Part shown: positions 1 through 8,446 of the stretch, in pieces
Numbering within the stretch: the first letter of the stretch is position 1
Layout of the letters: every line of letters begins with the position of its first letter
DNA from: an uncultured Oscillospiraceae bacterium
Lineage (GTDB): Bacteria > Bacillota > Clostridia > Oscillospirales > Oscillospiraceae
NCBI GenBank assembly: GCA_934591845.1
Contig: CAKTPO010000013.1
Coordinates: 1-58,345, forward strand
Direction: 5' to 3'
Length of the DNA stretch: 58,345 nucleotides
Program-made: the position numbers and the translations under genes
Notes under the pieces: generated by a model
Told to the model about the DNA's origin: nothing
Databases searched by the model: none
Seen by the model: the letters and a program-made list of their open reading frames with translations, nothing else

Positions 1-243
1 TTTTCTGGTATTATCGGTAACGGTTCCGTGCTTTCACGTGCGGAACGGCACATAGGCCGTTCCCTACGGTTTCGCTGATTGGGGTACCTTTCAACCGGGG
101 TATTCTGAGGACGGGCGGTAGGGTGTTCCGTATTGTGGGAACAACGAACGCAAAGGTAAAACGTCCGTCCCCCAAAAATTGTCAATTGTCCATTGTCAAT
201 TGTCAATTGGGACAGAACTGTCCACTGTCAACTGTCCACTTCC
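1..243. repeat. Composite intergenic repeat element, copy 1 (cut by window edge)
   Basis: No gene is visible here. Positions 42-63 hold the perfect inverted repeat GGAACGGC-N6-GCCGTTCC. Positions about 178-243 hold a tandem 7-nt array (TTGTCAA, ACTGTCA types) that ends four bases before the stop codon of the channel gene on the minus strand. The same modules recur near 6.9, 11.6, 16.5, 19.1 and 28.9 kb. Confidence 0.8.
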
Positions 244-246
244 CCC

Positions 247-882
247 TCACTCCCGGATCCTGGGCAGGTTCCACCGATAGTGTGCCGCCAGGCACCGCAG
301 GGTGATGACCAGGGAGAAGCCCAGGATCATGGCGGTGCGGTCGCCCAGGCTGCGGGTCAGGATCATCACAGTGCCCCCGGCAATGGCGGCTACGGCGTAG
401 ACGTGTTTTAGAAAAATGTCCGGGATGCGGCCTGCCAGCACGTCCCGCAGGGTGCCACCGCCGACGGCGGTGAGGAAGCCCAGGAACACCAGCAGAAAGG
501 CGTTGTCGCCGTAGCCGCAGCCGATACCCACCATGATGCCGTCTACGGTAAAGGCCGCCAGGCCCAGTGTGTCGAACCAAAAGAGCATTTTGTCATACAC
601 CGGGGCCATCCGCCGGGGCATTTTGGCGTGGCGGTAGAACAGAATGAACACCACCACCGCCACACCGGCGGCAATGCCCACGTAAAGAGGATTCCGGAAC
701 ATATTGGGGGGGATGTTCCCCACGGTGATGTCCCGGATCATGCCGCCGCCGCAGGCCGTACAGACCGCCAGGACGATGATGCCAAACAAATCCATCCGCC
801 GGTTGACCCCCACCAAGGCCCCGGAAATGGCAAAGGCAATGGTGCCGATCAGGTCAAAAAGAATAACCAAAACTTCTGTCAT
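247..882 (-). CDS. TRIC/YicG-type (UPF0126) membrane channel family protein
   Basis: This is an integral membrane protein of about 211 aa. The family is the trimeric intracellular cation channel-like (YicG/UPF0126) family, with two homologous halves of about three helices each. Both halves show the family's glycine-rich motif followed by Arg-Asp: ACGGGMIRD in the first half and AVGGGTLRD in the second. A longer reading frame starts at 945, but the ATG at 882 has a GGA-type RBS about 12 bases upstream and begins at the first helix, so I chose it. The family has been linked to cation or glycine transport; the substrate cannot be told from sequence. It is on its own transcription unit or follows the CmpB-like gene upstream, 76 bases away. 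Confidence 0.85.
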   Translation of the reverse strand: MTEVLVILFDLIGTIAFAISGALVGVNRRMDLFGIIVLAVCTACGGGMIRDITVGNIPPNMFRNPLYVGIAAGVAVVVFILFYRHAKMPRRMAPVYDKMLFWFDTLGLAAFTVDGIMVGIGCGYGDNAFLLVFLGFLTAVGGGTLRDVLAGRIPDIFLKHVYAVAAIAGGTVMILTRSLGDRTAMILGFSLVITLRCLAAHYRWNLPRIRE

Positions 883-958
883 TGCGATACAGTTCCTTTT
901 TATATAGATGGAGCCTAGTATACAATGTTTTACCCCGATTGGCAACTGTCAGTTTTGG

Positions 959-1309
959 TTATAAAATACCCCGCACCCGGCGGTAGACCCAGCCGCCAAA
1001 GGCAGCTACCGGTACCCACAGCAAAGAGTAGCGCAGGCAGATCTGCCCCCGGAAATTCAGAGGAACAGCCCGGTAATCCCAGACCCGGTGGTCCCGGTTG
1101 AATACCAGCCCCACCGCCAGCTCCACCAGGGTGATGAGCCCCGCCCCCACCAAGGGCCTGAACCATGGGGGGAGCCTTGTTCCCTCCAATTTCCCCAACA
1201 GCAGGAAGCACAGGCCTCCCGCCAAAAACATACTGTAGTGACTGCGGCCCCGGTAGAGCAGTTCCAGAACCACGTAACCCAGGCCCCCAAGTCCAAAGAG
1301 CAATGCCAT
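959..1309 (-). CDS. CmpB-like putative ABC-transporter type IV membrane protein
   Basis: A small 116-aa membrane protein with about four hydrophobic helices. The C-terminal signature VWDYRAVPLNFRGQICLRYS is typical of the family annotated as putative ABC-transporter permease (CmpB type, PF06541), whose function is not established. The ATG at 1309 has GAGGTGAG just upstream. It points away from the tRNA promoter at 1366, so its own promoter must lie in the short AT-rich gap 1310-1365. No ATPase or binding protein is adjacent, so the ABC label is a family name only. Moderate to good confidence in the family, none in the role. Confidence 0.75.
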   Translation of the reverse strand: MALLFGLGGLGYVVLELLYRGRSHYSMFLAGGLCFLLLGKLEGTRLPPWFRPLVGAGLITLVELAVGLVFNRDHRVWDYRAVPLNFRGQICLRYSLLWVPVAAFGGWVYRRVRGIL

Positions 1310-1365
1310 GATCTCACCTCATGGAAAGCATTGCCAAAATTTTTTGAAAAAATTCAAAAAAAGGA

Positions 1366-1394
1366 TTGACAAAATTGATAGTGTCGGATATAAT
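1366..1394 (+). promoter_or_regulatory. Consensus sigma-A promoter of the tRNA pair
   Basis: TTGACA (1366-1371), 17-base spacer, TATAAT (1389-1394). This is a perfect consensus match placed 43 bases before the first tRNA. Confidence 0.93.
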
Positions 1395-1436
1395 ACAGAA
1401 GCTGTTTCGGCGGTGCCGGAATTGCGTTGACCATAT

Positions 1437-1512
1437 GGCGGCATAACTCAGTTGGTAGAGTAGCCGGTTCATACCCGGTATGTCATCTGTTCGAATCAGA
1501 TTGCCGCTACCA
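1437..1512 (+). tRNA. tRNA-Met (CAT)
   Basis: The 76-nt cloverleaf has acceptor stem GGCGGCA/TGCCGCT (closing G-T pair), anticodon loop with CAT inside stem GCCGG/CCGGT, T arm ATCTG-TTCGAAT-CAGAT, discriminator A and an encoded CCA (1510-1512). Whether it is elongator or initiator was not determined rigorously; the A-U/G-U rich acceptor end and lack of three GC pairs typical of the initiator anticodon stem favour elongator. Confidence 0.93.
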
Positions 1513-1587
1513 GGCCCGTTGGTCAAGCGGTTAAGACACCGCCCTTTCACGGCGGTAACATGGGTTCGATTCCCGTACGGGTCACCA
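1513..1587 (+). tRNA. tRNA-Glu (TTC)
   Basis: The 75-nt cloverleaf directly abuts tRNA-Met with no spacer. Acceptor stem GGCCCGT/ACGGGTC, anticodon stem CCGCC/GGCGG around loop CTTTCAC (anticodon TTC), T loop TTCGATT, encoded CCA at 1585-1587. Confidence 0.95.
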
Positions 1588-1594
1588 AACCGCA

Positions 1595-1630
1595 AATAGA
1601 GCAGATGCGAAAGCATCTGCTCTATTTTTT
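1595..1630 (+). terminator. Rho-independent terminator of the tRNA pair
   Basis: A 14-bp perfect stem (AATAGAGCAGATGC and complement) with a GAAA tetraloop, followed by a T run (1625-1630). Confidence 0.93.
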
Positions 1631-1646
1631 GTTGGTTTCAAAAAGG

Positions 1647-1690
1647 AAAAACATTGGGGCAAAGGAACGGTTTCCCGATTTCTTTGCCCC
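1647..1690 (-). terminator. Terminator of the GLUG/MMPL operon
   Basis: Arms GGGGCAAAG (1656-1664) and CTTTGCCCC (1682-1690) with a longer loop. On the minus strand the hairpin lies directly after the stop at 1699 and is followed by a T5 run. Confidence 0.75.
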
Positions 1691-1698
1691 GATTGCTA

Positions 1699-4353
1699 TT
1701 ATTTCTGTTTTTTCCGCTTTTTCCGCAGGAGCAGCAGCACGGCCAGGAGAATCACCAGGGCGGTACCGCCTGCGCACAGCAGGATGGGAGCCGTGGAGGC
1801 CTTTTCTTTCAGGGCCACCTGAATATCCAACCCCTGGGCGGGGAAGGTCAGGTAGCTGCCGTCCTGGGTGCAGTCGGTTTCCTGCCAGCCATCGCCCTCG
1901 TTTACATACAGGCGGTAGGACTTCTTCTTGTCCGGCATTCTCAAATGGATTGTGTGGCTGGTTTCGCCGTCATCGGGCAGGGTCAATTGGATGCCGAAGG
2001 TGGCACCCTGGGGGAGGTCTGTGATCTCCTGGGTGGCGATGTCCTCCCCGGAGACAAAGGCACCCTGGGCCAGGGCAATGGGGAGCTGGCCGGTTTCGCT
2101 GCCGGTGTCCGCAGCGGCTTGCAGGGCGGTGTATTCCGCCAGGACGGTCTTGTCGGACTGAATATGCTCCGGGTCAAAATCCGCCCAGATGCCGTTGTAG
2201 CCCTCTTTTTCCGGGACCTCCGGCACGTCTTTCAGAGTGCCATTGTAGTTCACCCGGCGGGTGAAGACCTGATCGTCGGCAACAAAGGTCAGCACCATTT
2301 TTCCAAAGTATTCCGGCACGTCCTCCAGCTTCATAAACGCCGGATAGGAAATGGGCTGGGCGCTGCCGTCATAGCTGATGCCGTCAATGCCCCCAATATC
2401 CGGGGTTTCCACAAAGAAGTTGCCGCTGGCCTCGCCGCCCTCGGTCAGCTTGCCGCAGATGGCACCGGTATACTCCCCGGGGTTTTCCAGGGTGACGATG
2501 GCCCGGTTGTCTTCCAGCTGGGAGGCCTCTCCCGCAATGCCGCCCACCAGGCTGTTGCCGGATACATGGCACTTGGCCCAGTTCTGGGAAATCTGGTTTT
2601 TGGAACGGCCAATGATGCCGCCGACCCAGCTGGCATCCGGGGAATCCACGGTGCCGTAGGACTGGCAGCCCACCACGGCCCCCAGGGTGGAGCGTCCGGC
2701 AATGCCCCCGGCGCACTGCTTTTTGGCCTGGACCGTTCCCCGGTTCTGGCACTGATACACCAGAGCCCGGGTCAGGAAGGTGAAGTTCAGAGAGGTCTCT
2801 CCCTCAATGGACAGTTCGTCCTCCGGGTCTAAGGAATTCTCCCGGGACAAAGCACCCACGATGCCCCCGGCGTTGATGTCGGCGTAGACGGCACCGTAAT
2901 TGATGCAGTCCCGGATTTTACCGGCGGAGTCCTGGCCCATGTCGTCACCGGATACGTCCTGCATGAGATTTTCATTTTCTTCCCGGCCGCTCATCACGTT
3001 GATGACACGCTGCATCTGGCTGCTGAGGGCCTGCAGGTCCGAAATCACCTGGCCGCCCTGTTCCGCGGCGGACTGGCTTACGGAGCTGATCTGCCACACC
3101 AGATCCCCCATCTGGTCGCCCAGGGTTCCGGCGGCGGCCCAGATCTCGTCCTTGCCGCTGTCGCTGATGTCAAAGTCCGGCAGCCAGTCGTCTTCGTCCG
3201 GGGGGGTGATAGAAGTATTGTCCCGGGCCACCCCCAGGAGGTAATCAATGGCGTTTAAGGTGTTGTTCATGGAGGCTTCCACCTCCACCAGGCCGTTTTG
3301 CAATGTGGCGTTGGTCTGGCTCGCATCATAGGCCGCCCGGTTCAGGATGCCCTGGGCGGTTTGCAGTTCCTTTTCCAGCTTTTGCAGGGTGTCTTCGCTG
3401 TAGACAAGCATATTGTTGGGCTCCATCTGGCCCAGAACGCCGCCGCCCTCTTTTCGGGCCTGGACTTCTCCGTAGTTCACGCAGTCGGCCATAAAGCCGC
3501 TGCTGCTCCCCGCCACGCCGCCGATGTTGTAGCCCGTGTGGGGATAGCCCACATTTCCCTCGTTGCGGCACAGCCGCAGAACGCCGCTGCTACTCCCCGC
3601 CACGCCGCCGATGTCCGAGCCGTTCAGTTTCCCATCGTCACTGGTGATCCGGGGGATGGTAATGTCCTCAATGGACAGTGTTTCCGACAGCAGCACCGTA
3701 TTGACGTTGGCCTTGTTCACGCAGTTGTACACCACGCCCTGGTTTTCGCCTACGATGCCCCCCAGGCTCTTGCTGCCCCGGATGTAGCCTTTCATGGTGC
3801 AGTTGTCCATCCGTCCGGAGACCTGGTTCACCCCCGCAATGCCGCCCACCTGGCTGGCACCGCAGACCGCCCCATAGAAGCTGATGTTCTCCAGGGTTCC
3901 GGCATTGACACCGACAAGGCCCCCTACCTGGGTAGAGCTGCCCGCCGGGGTCACCCGGCCAATGAGCTGTAGGTTCTTCACCGTGGCTCCCTGCTGGATG
4001 TAGCGGAACAGGCCCCGGACGGAGCCGTCTAAGTCAATGGTAATGCCGTAGATTTTATAGTTCTGGCCGTCAAAAATGCCGCCGAAAGTGGGGATCATCA
4101 GGTTTTCGTGGTCTTTCAGGTCAATGTCCGTTTTCAGCGTGACCCGGAGATCCCGGCTGGCACTGTCCAGGCGGCACAGCTCCGCCAACGCTTCCAGGTC
4201 TGCCACACTGGATACGGAATAGTCGGTATAGTCTTTTTGGGCGGTCTGTTCTTCCTGTTGTTCCTCCTCTGCCGGAACGGAAAAAGGCAGCAGCGGAAGC
4301 AGGAGCAGGCTCAGACACAGGGCGCTGAGGCCCCGGCGTAAGTTTTTATTCAT
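1699..4353 (-). CDS. GLUG-repeat surface protein with C-terminal membrane anchor
   Basis: About 884 aa. The N-terminus is a signal peptide (basic start, hydrophobic run, PFSVPAEEE cleavage region). The body has many GGIVGxNxG / GGVAGSSSG type GLUG repeats, which form a beta-helix-like surface structure in known families. A helical, Gln/Asn-rich stretch lies near residues 330-480. The end has a hydrophobic segment (about 858-878) and a basic tail RKKRKKQK, so it is anchored in the membrane from outside. The ATG at 4353 was preferred over the upstream ATG at 4380 because of a strong GGAGGGG RBS; this start overlaps the end of the MMPL gene by 8 bases, so the two are probably translationally coupled. 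The function is unknown; export or adhesion partner of the transporter is inference. Confidence 0.85.
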   Translation of the reverse strand: MNKNLRRGLSALCLSLLLLPLLPFSVPAEEEQQEEQTAQKDYTDYSVSSVADLEALAELCRLDSASRDLRVTLKTDIDLKDHENLMIPTFGGIFDGQNYKIYGITIDLDGSVRGLFRYIQQGATVKNLQLIGRVTPAGSSTQVGGLVGVNAGTLENISFYGAVCGASQVGGIAGVNQVSGRMDNCTMKGYIRGSKSLGGIVGENQGVVYNCVNKANVNTVLLSETLSIEDITIPRITSDDGKLNGSDIGGVAGSSSGVLRLCRNEGNVGYPHTGYNIGGVAGSSSGFMADCVNYGEVQARKEGGGVLGQMEPNNMLVYSEDTLQKLEKELQTAQGILNRAAYDASQTNATLQNGLVEVEASMNNTLNAIDYLLGVARDNTSITPPDEDDWLPDFDISDSGKDEIWAAAGTLGDQMGDLVWQISSVSQSAAEQGGQVISDLQALSSQMQRVINVMSGREENENLMQDVSGDDMGQDSAGKIRDCINYGAVYADINAGGIVGALSRENSLDPEDELSIEGETSLNFTFLTRALVYQCQNRGTVQAKKQCAGGIAGRSTLGAVVGCQSYGTVDSPDASWVGGIIGRSKNQISQNWAKCHVSGNSLVGGIAGEASQLEDNRAIVTLENPGEYTGAICGKLTEGGEASGNFFVETPDIGGIDGISYDGSAQPISYPAFMKLEDVPEYFGKMVLTFVADDQVFTRRVNYNGTLKDVPEVPEKEGYNGIWADFDPEHIQSDKTVLAEYTALQAAADTGSETGQLPIALAQGAFVSGEDIATQEITDLPQGATFGIQLTLPDDGETSHTIHLRMPDKKKSYRLYVNEGDGWQETDCTQDGSYLTFPAQGLDIQVALKEKASTAPILLCAGGTALVILLAVLLLLRKKRKKQK

Positions 4354-6808
4354 CCTTTTTCCCCTCCTCCAATGCTTCATGCGCCTCCGTCATCTCTACG
4401 TCCCCGGTGGCGATGGAGGCGTTGATCTGACCGGTGAGTACGCCGTGGACTTCCGCGTCAATAATGCCGCTGATATAGCCCCGGACTCTGCCGTTGACGT
4501 GCATGGTGCCGCTGGCCTGCCGGACTTTCCGGTCCAGGGCGGGCATTTCGAAACTGGTCCGCTCAATAATGGTATCACCCAGCACCAATATCTGGGGCAG
4601 CACCGCCAGAACCAGCACAATGGAAATAATGGTGCCCCGACCCAGGCAGTCGCCAATGGTGGCGATAACGGGGTTGGTGGTCATCACGGCAATCAGGCTG
4701 CCTGCCGCCGCCAGAATGGAGCCGGAAGTGAAAATCGTGGGGAAGGAGGCATTCAGAGCCTCCACAATGGCCCGCTTGGGGGGATACTGGGCTTTCATTT
4801 CCGTGTAGTGGCTGGAAATAACGATGGCGTAGTCAATGTTGGCACCCATCTGAATGGAGTTGACGATCAGGTAACCCAGGAAGTACAGCGGGGTATCGCG
4901 AATGGCGGGTACCGAGAAGTTGATCCAGATACTGCCCTGAATCACCAAAATCAGCAGCACCGGCAATCCAGCGGACTTAAAGGTAAAGAGCAGAATCAAC
5001 ATGACAAACAGGGCCGACAGCACGGAGATCAGCAGATTGTCCTCAATAAAGGAGGAGCTTAAGTCTATGGCACTGGTGCTGTTGCCTACGATGTAAAAGT
5101 CTTCCGGGTAGTAAGAGCGCACCAGGTCGTGAAGCTCGTTCATAAAGTCTTCCGTGGCCGTTCCTTCCTCGGGAAGGTCCAAATAGGCCACCATCCGGCT
5201 GTACCGGTCACTTTGCAGCTGCAGTTTGGCCTGGTCCAGCTGGTCAAAGAGGTCATCCAGGGTGTCCTGGATGTCGCTATCCAGCCGGATGTTGCCGTTC
5301 TCCATCTGCTGTTTCAGGAACAGGAACATGTCAAACAGCGGCACTTTGTAGGCACCAATGCCGTTGATCAGTTCGCCGTACTGGCTGTTGTTTGTTGCGT
5401 AGGCGGTGTAGAGCAGCTGGGCCACCTCATAGTCCAGCCCCGCCAACTCGGAAAACTGCCGGGGGGTCAGGGCGTCGGTCAGCACATAGCCGTCCATGGC
5501 CTCGATGTTGGCAAGGCCCATGGTGGATTTGACCCGGGGGTCTTTGTCCAGGGTTTCCAGAATGGAGCCTTCCTTGTCATAGTCCCCGGCGGGAACCATG
5601 ACGGCCACCATATTGTTGTAGCCGAAGGTGTGCTTGATTTTCTGCACCGCCACCTGTTTTTCGCTTTGCTTGGCGGTGGTCAGTTCGTTATAGCTGTAGG
5701 CATAGGGGCATCTGTTGGCAAAGACACAGGCCACCACCGTAATGGCCACAAACAGAGGCGGCACAATAAACCGGGTCTTGACATCAAACTTGCCGATGGC
5801 GGTGATTTTGGGCAGCAGCTCCTTGTGCTGGGTTTTGTCAATGCGCTTGGAAAACAGCATCAGTAGCCCCGGCATCAGGGTGAATACGGAAAGCAGACTC
5901 AGCAAAATGGCCTTGATCAGCACCACGGCCATATCCAGGCCGATGCCAAAGTGCATGAAGGCCAAGGCTGCCAGACCGGAAATGGTGGTCAGGGAGCTGG
6001 ATGAGATTTCCGGAATGGCCTTGCTGAGGGCTTCAATACAGGCCTCCCGGGTATCCAGTGTGGCGTGTTCCGCGGAGAACCGATGGCACAGGATGATGGC
6101 ATAGTCAATGGCCAGGGCCAGCTGTAACACCACGGTGACGGAATTGGAAATAAAGCTGATTTTTCCGCACAGGAAGTTGGTACCCATGTTGAGCAGGGCC
6201 GCCGCGCCGAAGGTCATCACCAGCACGGGAACCTCCATATAGGCCTTGGAGGTCAGGGTCAGCACCACCACGATGATCACCGCGGCAATGAGAACAATGG
6301 CCCCCATTTCCTTGGCCAGGTCTGCGGAGGTGTCTTCACCTACGGTGGTATCCACATAGCTGTCATAGGGCTCCAAAAGGGCGTTGATTTTCTCCATGGC
6401 GGCAAGGCTTCTTTCATCCGTCTCCGTGCCGTCAAAGGATACATCCAGCAGTGCCGCCGTATCCCGGTAGTGGTCCTGGGTGTCGTCAAAGGTCACCCGG
6501 GATACGCCTTCCAACTCGCTGATCTGGTCCGCCAGAGCCTGGGCCCGGGTGGGGGTGACGTTGGTGATCATCACCCGGGCGGAGCCGTAGGTGATAAAAT
6601 TGTCATTCATCACCGTCAGACCCTGCCGGGTCTCCGTATCTTCCGGCAAGTAAGTGGTGATGTCATTTTCCACCTCCACCCAGTTCCGGGAAAACAGACT
6701 GAACACCAGGGCCACAATGTAGAGCAGAAAGAACAGATTCCGCTTATCCACAATGAAAGAGGCGATTTTTTTCATGCCCCCACCCTGGGATTTTTCTTCC
6801 TTGTCCAT
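4346..6808 (-). CDS. MMPL/RND-family membrane exporter
   Basis: An 820-aa protein of the RND superfamily (MMPL type). It has one N-terminal helix (about 23-41), a first extracytoplasmic domain, a helix bundle, a second extracytoplasmic domain around 360-580, and a second bundle. Each bundle carries the expected D-Y proton-relay like motif in TM4: LAIDYAIILCHR and GANIDYAIVISSHY. The length is that of bacterial YdfJ/MmpL-type single-chain exporters, which move lipids or drugs by proton motive force. The polar C-terminal tail of about 70 residues is unusual. It heads the two-gene minus-strand operon with the GLUG protein and is divergent from a TetR regulator 527 bases away, the normal arrangement for a drug- or lipid-responsive exporter. 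The substrate is not predictable. Confidence 0.9.
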   Translation of the reverse strand: MDKEEKSQGGGMKKIASFIVDKRNLFFLLYIVALVFSLFSRNWVEVENDITTYLPEDTETRQGLTVMNDNFITYGSARVMITNVTPTRAQALADQISELEGVSRVTFDDTQDHYRDTAALLDVSFDGTETDERSLAAMEKINALLEPYDSYVDTTVGEDTSADLAKEMGAIVLIAAVIIVVVLTLTSKAYMEVPVLVMTFGAAALLNMGTNFLCGKISFISNSVTVVLQLALAIDYAIILCHRFSAEHATLDTREACIEALSKAIPEISSSSLTTISGLAALAFMHFGIGLDMAVVLIKAILLSLLSVFTLMPGLLMLFSKRIDKTQHKELLPKITAIGKFDVKTRFIVPPLFVAITVVACVFANRCPYAYSYNELTTAKQSEKQVAVQKIKHTFGYNNMVAVMVPAGDYDKEGSILETLDKDPRVKSTMGLANIEAMDGYVLTDALTPRQFSELAGLDYEVAQLLYTAYATNNSQYGELINGIGAYKVPLFDMFLFLKQQMENGNIRLDSDIQDTLDDLFDQLDQAKLQLQSDRYSRMVAYLDLPEEGTATEDFMNELHDLVRSYYPEDFYIVGNSTSAIDLSSSFIEDNLLISVLSALFVMLILLFTFKSAGLPVLLILVIQGSIWINFSVPAIRDTPLYFLGYLIVNSIQMGANIDYAIVISSHYTEMKAQYPPKRAIVEALNASFPTIFTSGSILAAAGSLIAVMTTNPVIATIGDCLGRGTIISIVLVLAVLPQILVLGDTIIERTSFEMPALDRKVRQASGTMHVNGRVRGYISGIIDAEVHGVLTGQINASIATGDVEMTEAHEALEEGKKDE

Positions 6809-6837
6809 AACAAAATTCCTTTCCTAAGAGATTTGTT

Positions 6838-7125
6838 GAGAGAAATTGACAACTTTTTTCAGTTGACAGTTATTGGGGCGACCAACGCTGTCCATTTCAG
6901 TCCGTCCGTTAAAGTATGTAGGGAACGGCCTATGTGCCGTTCCGCCACGTCACAAATACAACCCGTGTAGATGAACGGAACCACCTACCAATCATGTCAT
7001 TCCGAGCGGAGTGAAACGGAGTCGAGGAATCTACCCAAGTAGCAGGTTTTATCTTGTGGTGGTTCTTCATCCCACGTGGTGGATTCCTCCACTCCGCTTG
7101 CGCTCCGGTCGGAATGACATGGTGG
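6838..7125. repeat. Composite intergenic repeat element, copy 2
   Basis: This fills most of the 527-base gap between the MMPL gene and the TetR gene. A short TTGACA-type array lies at 6850-6875, the inverted repeat GGAACGGC...GCCGTTCC at 6922-6943, and the long hairpin module at 6994-7120 with perfect 10-bp ends ATGTCATTCC/GGAATGACAT. Confidence 0.85.
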
Positions 7126-7269
7126 GGGACGCGCCGGGTTTACCGGCCAAACCCCTCCTATTTTACCAAAACCTTTTGATTGTTTGGTCTAAAGCATACC
7201 ATAAACCTCCGAAAGAAAAAATAGGCAAATTCACCCAATTGTTGAAAAAACTTTGGCGCATTTCCTGCC

Positions 7270-7298
7270 TTGCGCATGGGCTTTGGCCGTGCTATAAT
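7270..7298 (+). promoter_or_regulatory. Promoter of the TetR gene
   Basis: TTGCGC (7270-7275), 17 bases, TATAAT (7293-7298). It is one of several promoters in this window with TTGC rather than TTGA in the -35 box. Confidence 0.6.
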
Positions 7299-7335
7299 AT
7301 TAAGGTTGTATCGACCCTTAAAAAGGAGGAGCGTT

Positions 7336-7908
7336 ATGTCCAAGGAACGTACCGAAAAGGCCATTATGCACACCTTTCTGGAACTGCTGAACAACTATCC
7401 GCTGGATAAAATCACGGTGAAAGATATTGTCACTGCCTGTGGCATCAGCCGCAATACCTTTTATTACCATTATCAGGATATTTACGATCTTCTGGGGGCC
7501 ACTTTTGATACTGTGGCAGAACTGGTATTCCGGGAGGACGTGACCACCTGGCAGCAGAGTCTGCGCTCCTGCACCAAGTTTGCTCTGGACAACCGCCGGG
7601 CGGTGTACCATGTGTACCGTTCCGGCCATCGGGAACAGTTGGAGCGGTATCTCTACCGGGTGACCCAGGAGCGGATGGACCGGCTGATCCGGCACCTGAC
7701 CCGGGATCTAACCATTTCCGAGGAAGATATTTCCTATCTGACCCTGTTTTACAAGTGCGCCGTGGTGGGCATTCTTCTGGAATGGCTCAACGCCGACATG
7801 AAAGGCGACGTGGACCGGATGATCTCCCGGATGGGGATTTTGTTGGAGGGAAATCTGCGGCTGTCTCTGGAACGGGTCTGCGGGGCGGATTCTGCGGCCA
7901 CGGTGTGA
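7336..7908 (+). CDS. TetR/AcrR-family transcriptional regulator
   Basis: 190 aa from the ATG at 7336, which has AAAGGAGG 7 bases upstream; the longer frame from 7270 runs through the promoter and is rejected. The N-terminal helix-turn-helix is clear (KITVKDIVTACGISRNTFYY, about residues 26-45, then HYQDIYDLL). The C-terminal helical domain resembles the TetR_C ligand domain of the dihydroxyacetone-kinase-regulator-like group common in Firmicutes. It is divergent from the MMPL/GLUG operon and so is the likely regulator of that exporter (inference). Transcription is in the direction of the cobalamin locus but that locus has its own promoter at 7956. Confidence 0.9.
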   Translation: MSKERTEKAIMHTFLELLNNYPLDKITVKDIVTACGISRNTFYYHYQDIYDLLGATFDTVAELVFREDVTTWQQSLRSCTKFALDNRRAVYHVYRSGHREQLERYLYRVTQERMDRLIRHLTRDLTISEEDISYLTLFYKCAVVGILLEWLNADMKGDVDRMISRMGILLEGNLRLSLERVCGADSAATV

Positions 7909-7955
7909 GTCCGGCGAAAATGCTGTATCTTCCCGTAAATTTGGCGGTTTTTTAG

Positions 7956-7984
7956 TTGACACTGGCCAAACCCTGTGATAGAAT
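7956..7984 (+). promoter_or_regulatory. Promoter of the cobalamin riboswitch transcript
   Basis: TTGACA (7956-7961), 17-base spacer, TAGAAT (7979-7984), placed about 20 bases before the aptamer P1 stem. Confidence 0.85.
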
Positions 7985-8004
7985 GTTTTCGAAAGTGAAT
8001 ACCA

Positions 8005-8185
8005 GTTTCAGTGCTTCCAGGCCGGTTGGGCTTGGGGAGAGAATAGGGAATCGGGTGCAACTCCCGAGCGGTACCGCCACTGTAAGCGCGGAGGCCCAGA
8101 CTAAGGGTGAAAGCCCGTCATTGGATTTTTCCGAGAAGACGATGTTTGGGACTTGTGATGCGTAAGCCAGGATACCTGCTGAAAC
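8005..8185 (+). promoter_or_regulatory. Cobalamin (adenosylcobalamin-type) riboswitch aptamer
   Basis: P1 is formed by GTTTCAG (8005-8011) and CTGAAAC (8179-8185). Inside are the conserved core GAATAGGGAATCGGGTGCAA, GCCACTGTAAGCGCGG and the B12 box GCCAGGATACCTGC (8166-8179), all standard for the RF00174 family. It precedes the cobalamin biosynthesis genes, so cobalamin should shut off expression. Confidence 0.96.
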
Positions 8186-8242
8186 GGCTTGAATGTCCGG
8201 CTCTGCAAGTACGGGGTCGTGGCAGCTTTTGACGCAGAAAAA

Positions 8243-8281
8243 CGGCTGCGGCAGTGTGTATCGACTGCCGCGGTTTTTTTG
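8243..8281 (+). terminator. Riboswitch expression-platform terminator
   Basis: Stem TGCGGCAGT / ACTGCCGCG followed by seven T residues (8273-8280), 60 bases after the aptamer and 165 bases before cbiA. Confidence 0.8.
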
Positions 8282-8401
8282 ATGATTTGGTGCTGTATAT
8301 GTGGTTTCCCCCTTACCATCTTTTTGCAGATTGCCCGCCAAATGATCCCTGCGTGGAGTCCAGGGGAAGAAGCGATTCTTCCCCTTTCTCAATTTCAATT
8401 C

Positions 8402-8436
8402 AGCCGCGGCGGTCTGTAGGGCCGCTGCGGCTTTTG
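8402..8436 (+). other. Second hairpin just before the cbiA start
   Basis: Arms AGCCGCGGCGG and CCGCTGCGGCT (one mismatch) with a 9-base loop, followed by TTTT and then the cbiA RBS/ATG at 8447. It could be a second attenuator or an mRNA-stabilising structure. It is separate from the riboswitch terminator. Confidence 0.65.
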
Positions 8437-8446
8437 TGGTGATGTT

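Noticed and set aside
1654..2832. 392-aa plus-strand frame opposite the GLUG gene
   Set aside because: A shadow of the minus-strand GC-rich coding frame; Gly/Ala/Val-rich repeats mirror the GLUG codons, and no RBS is present.
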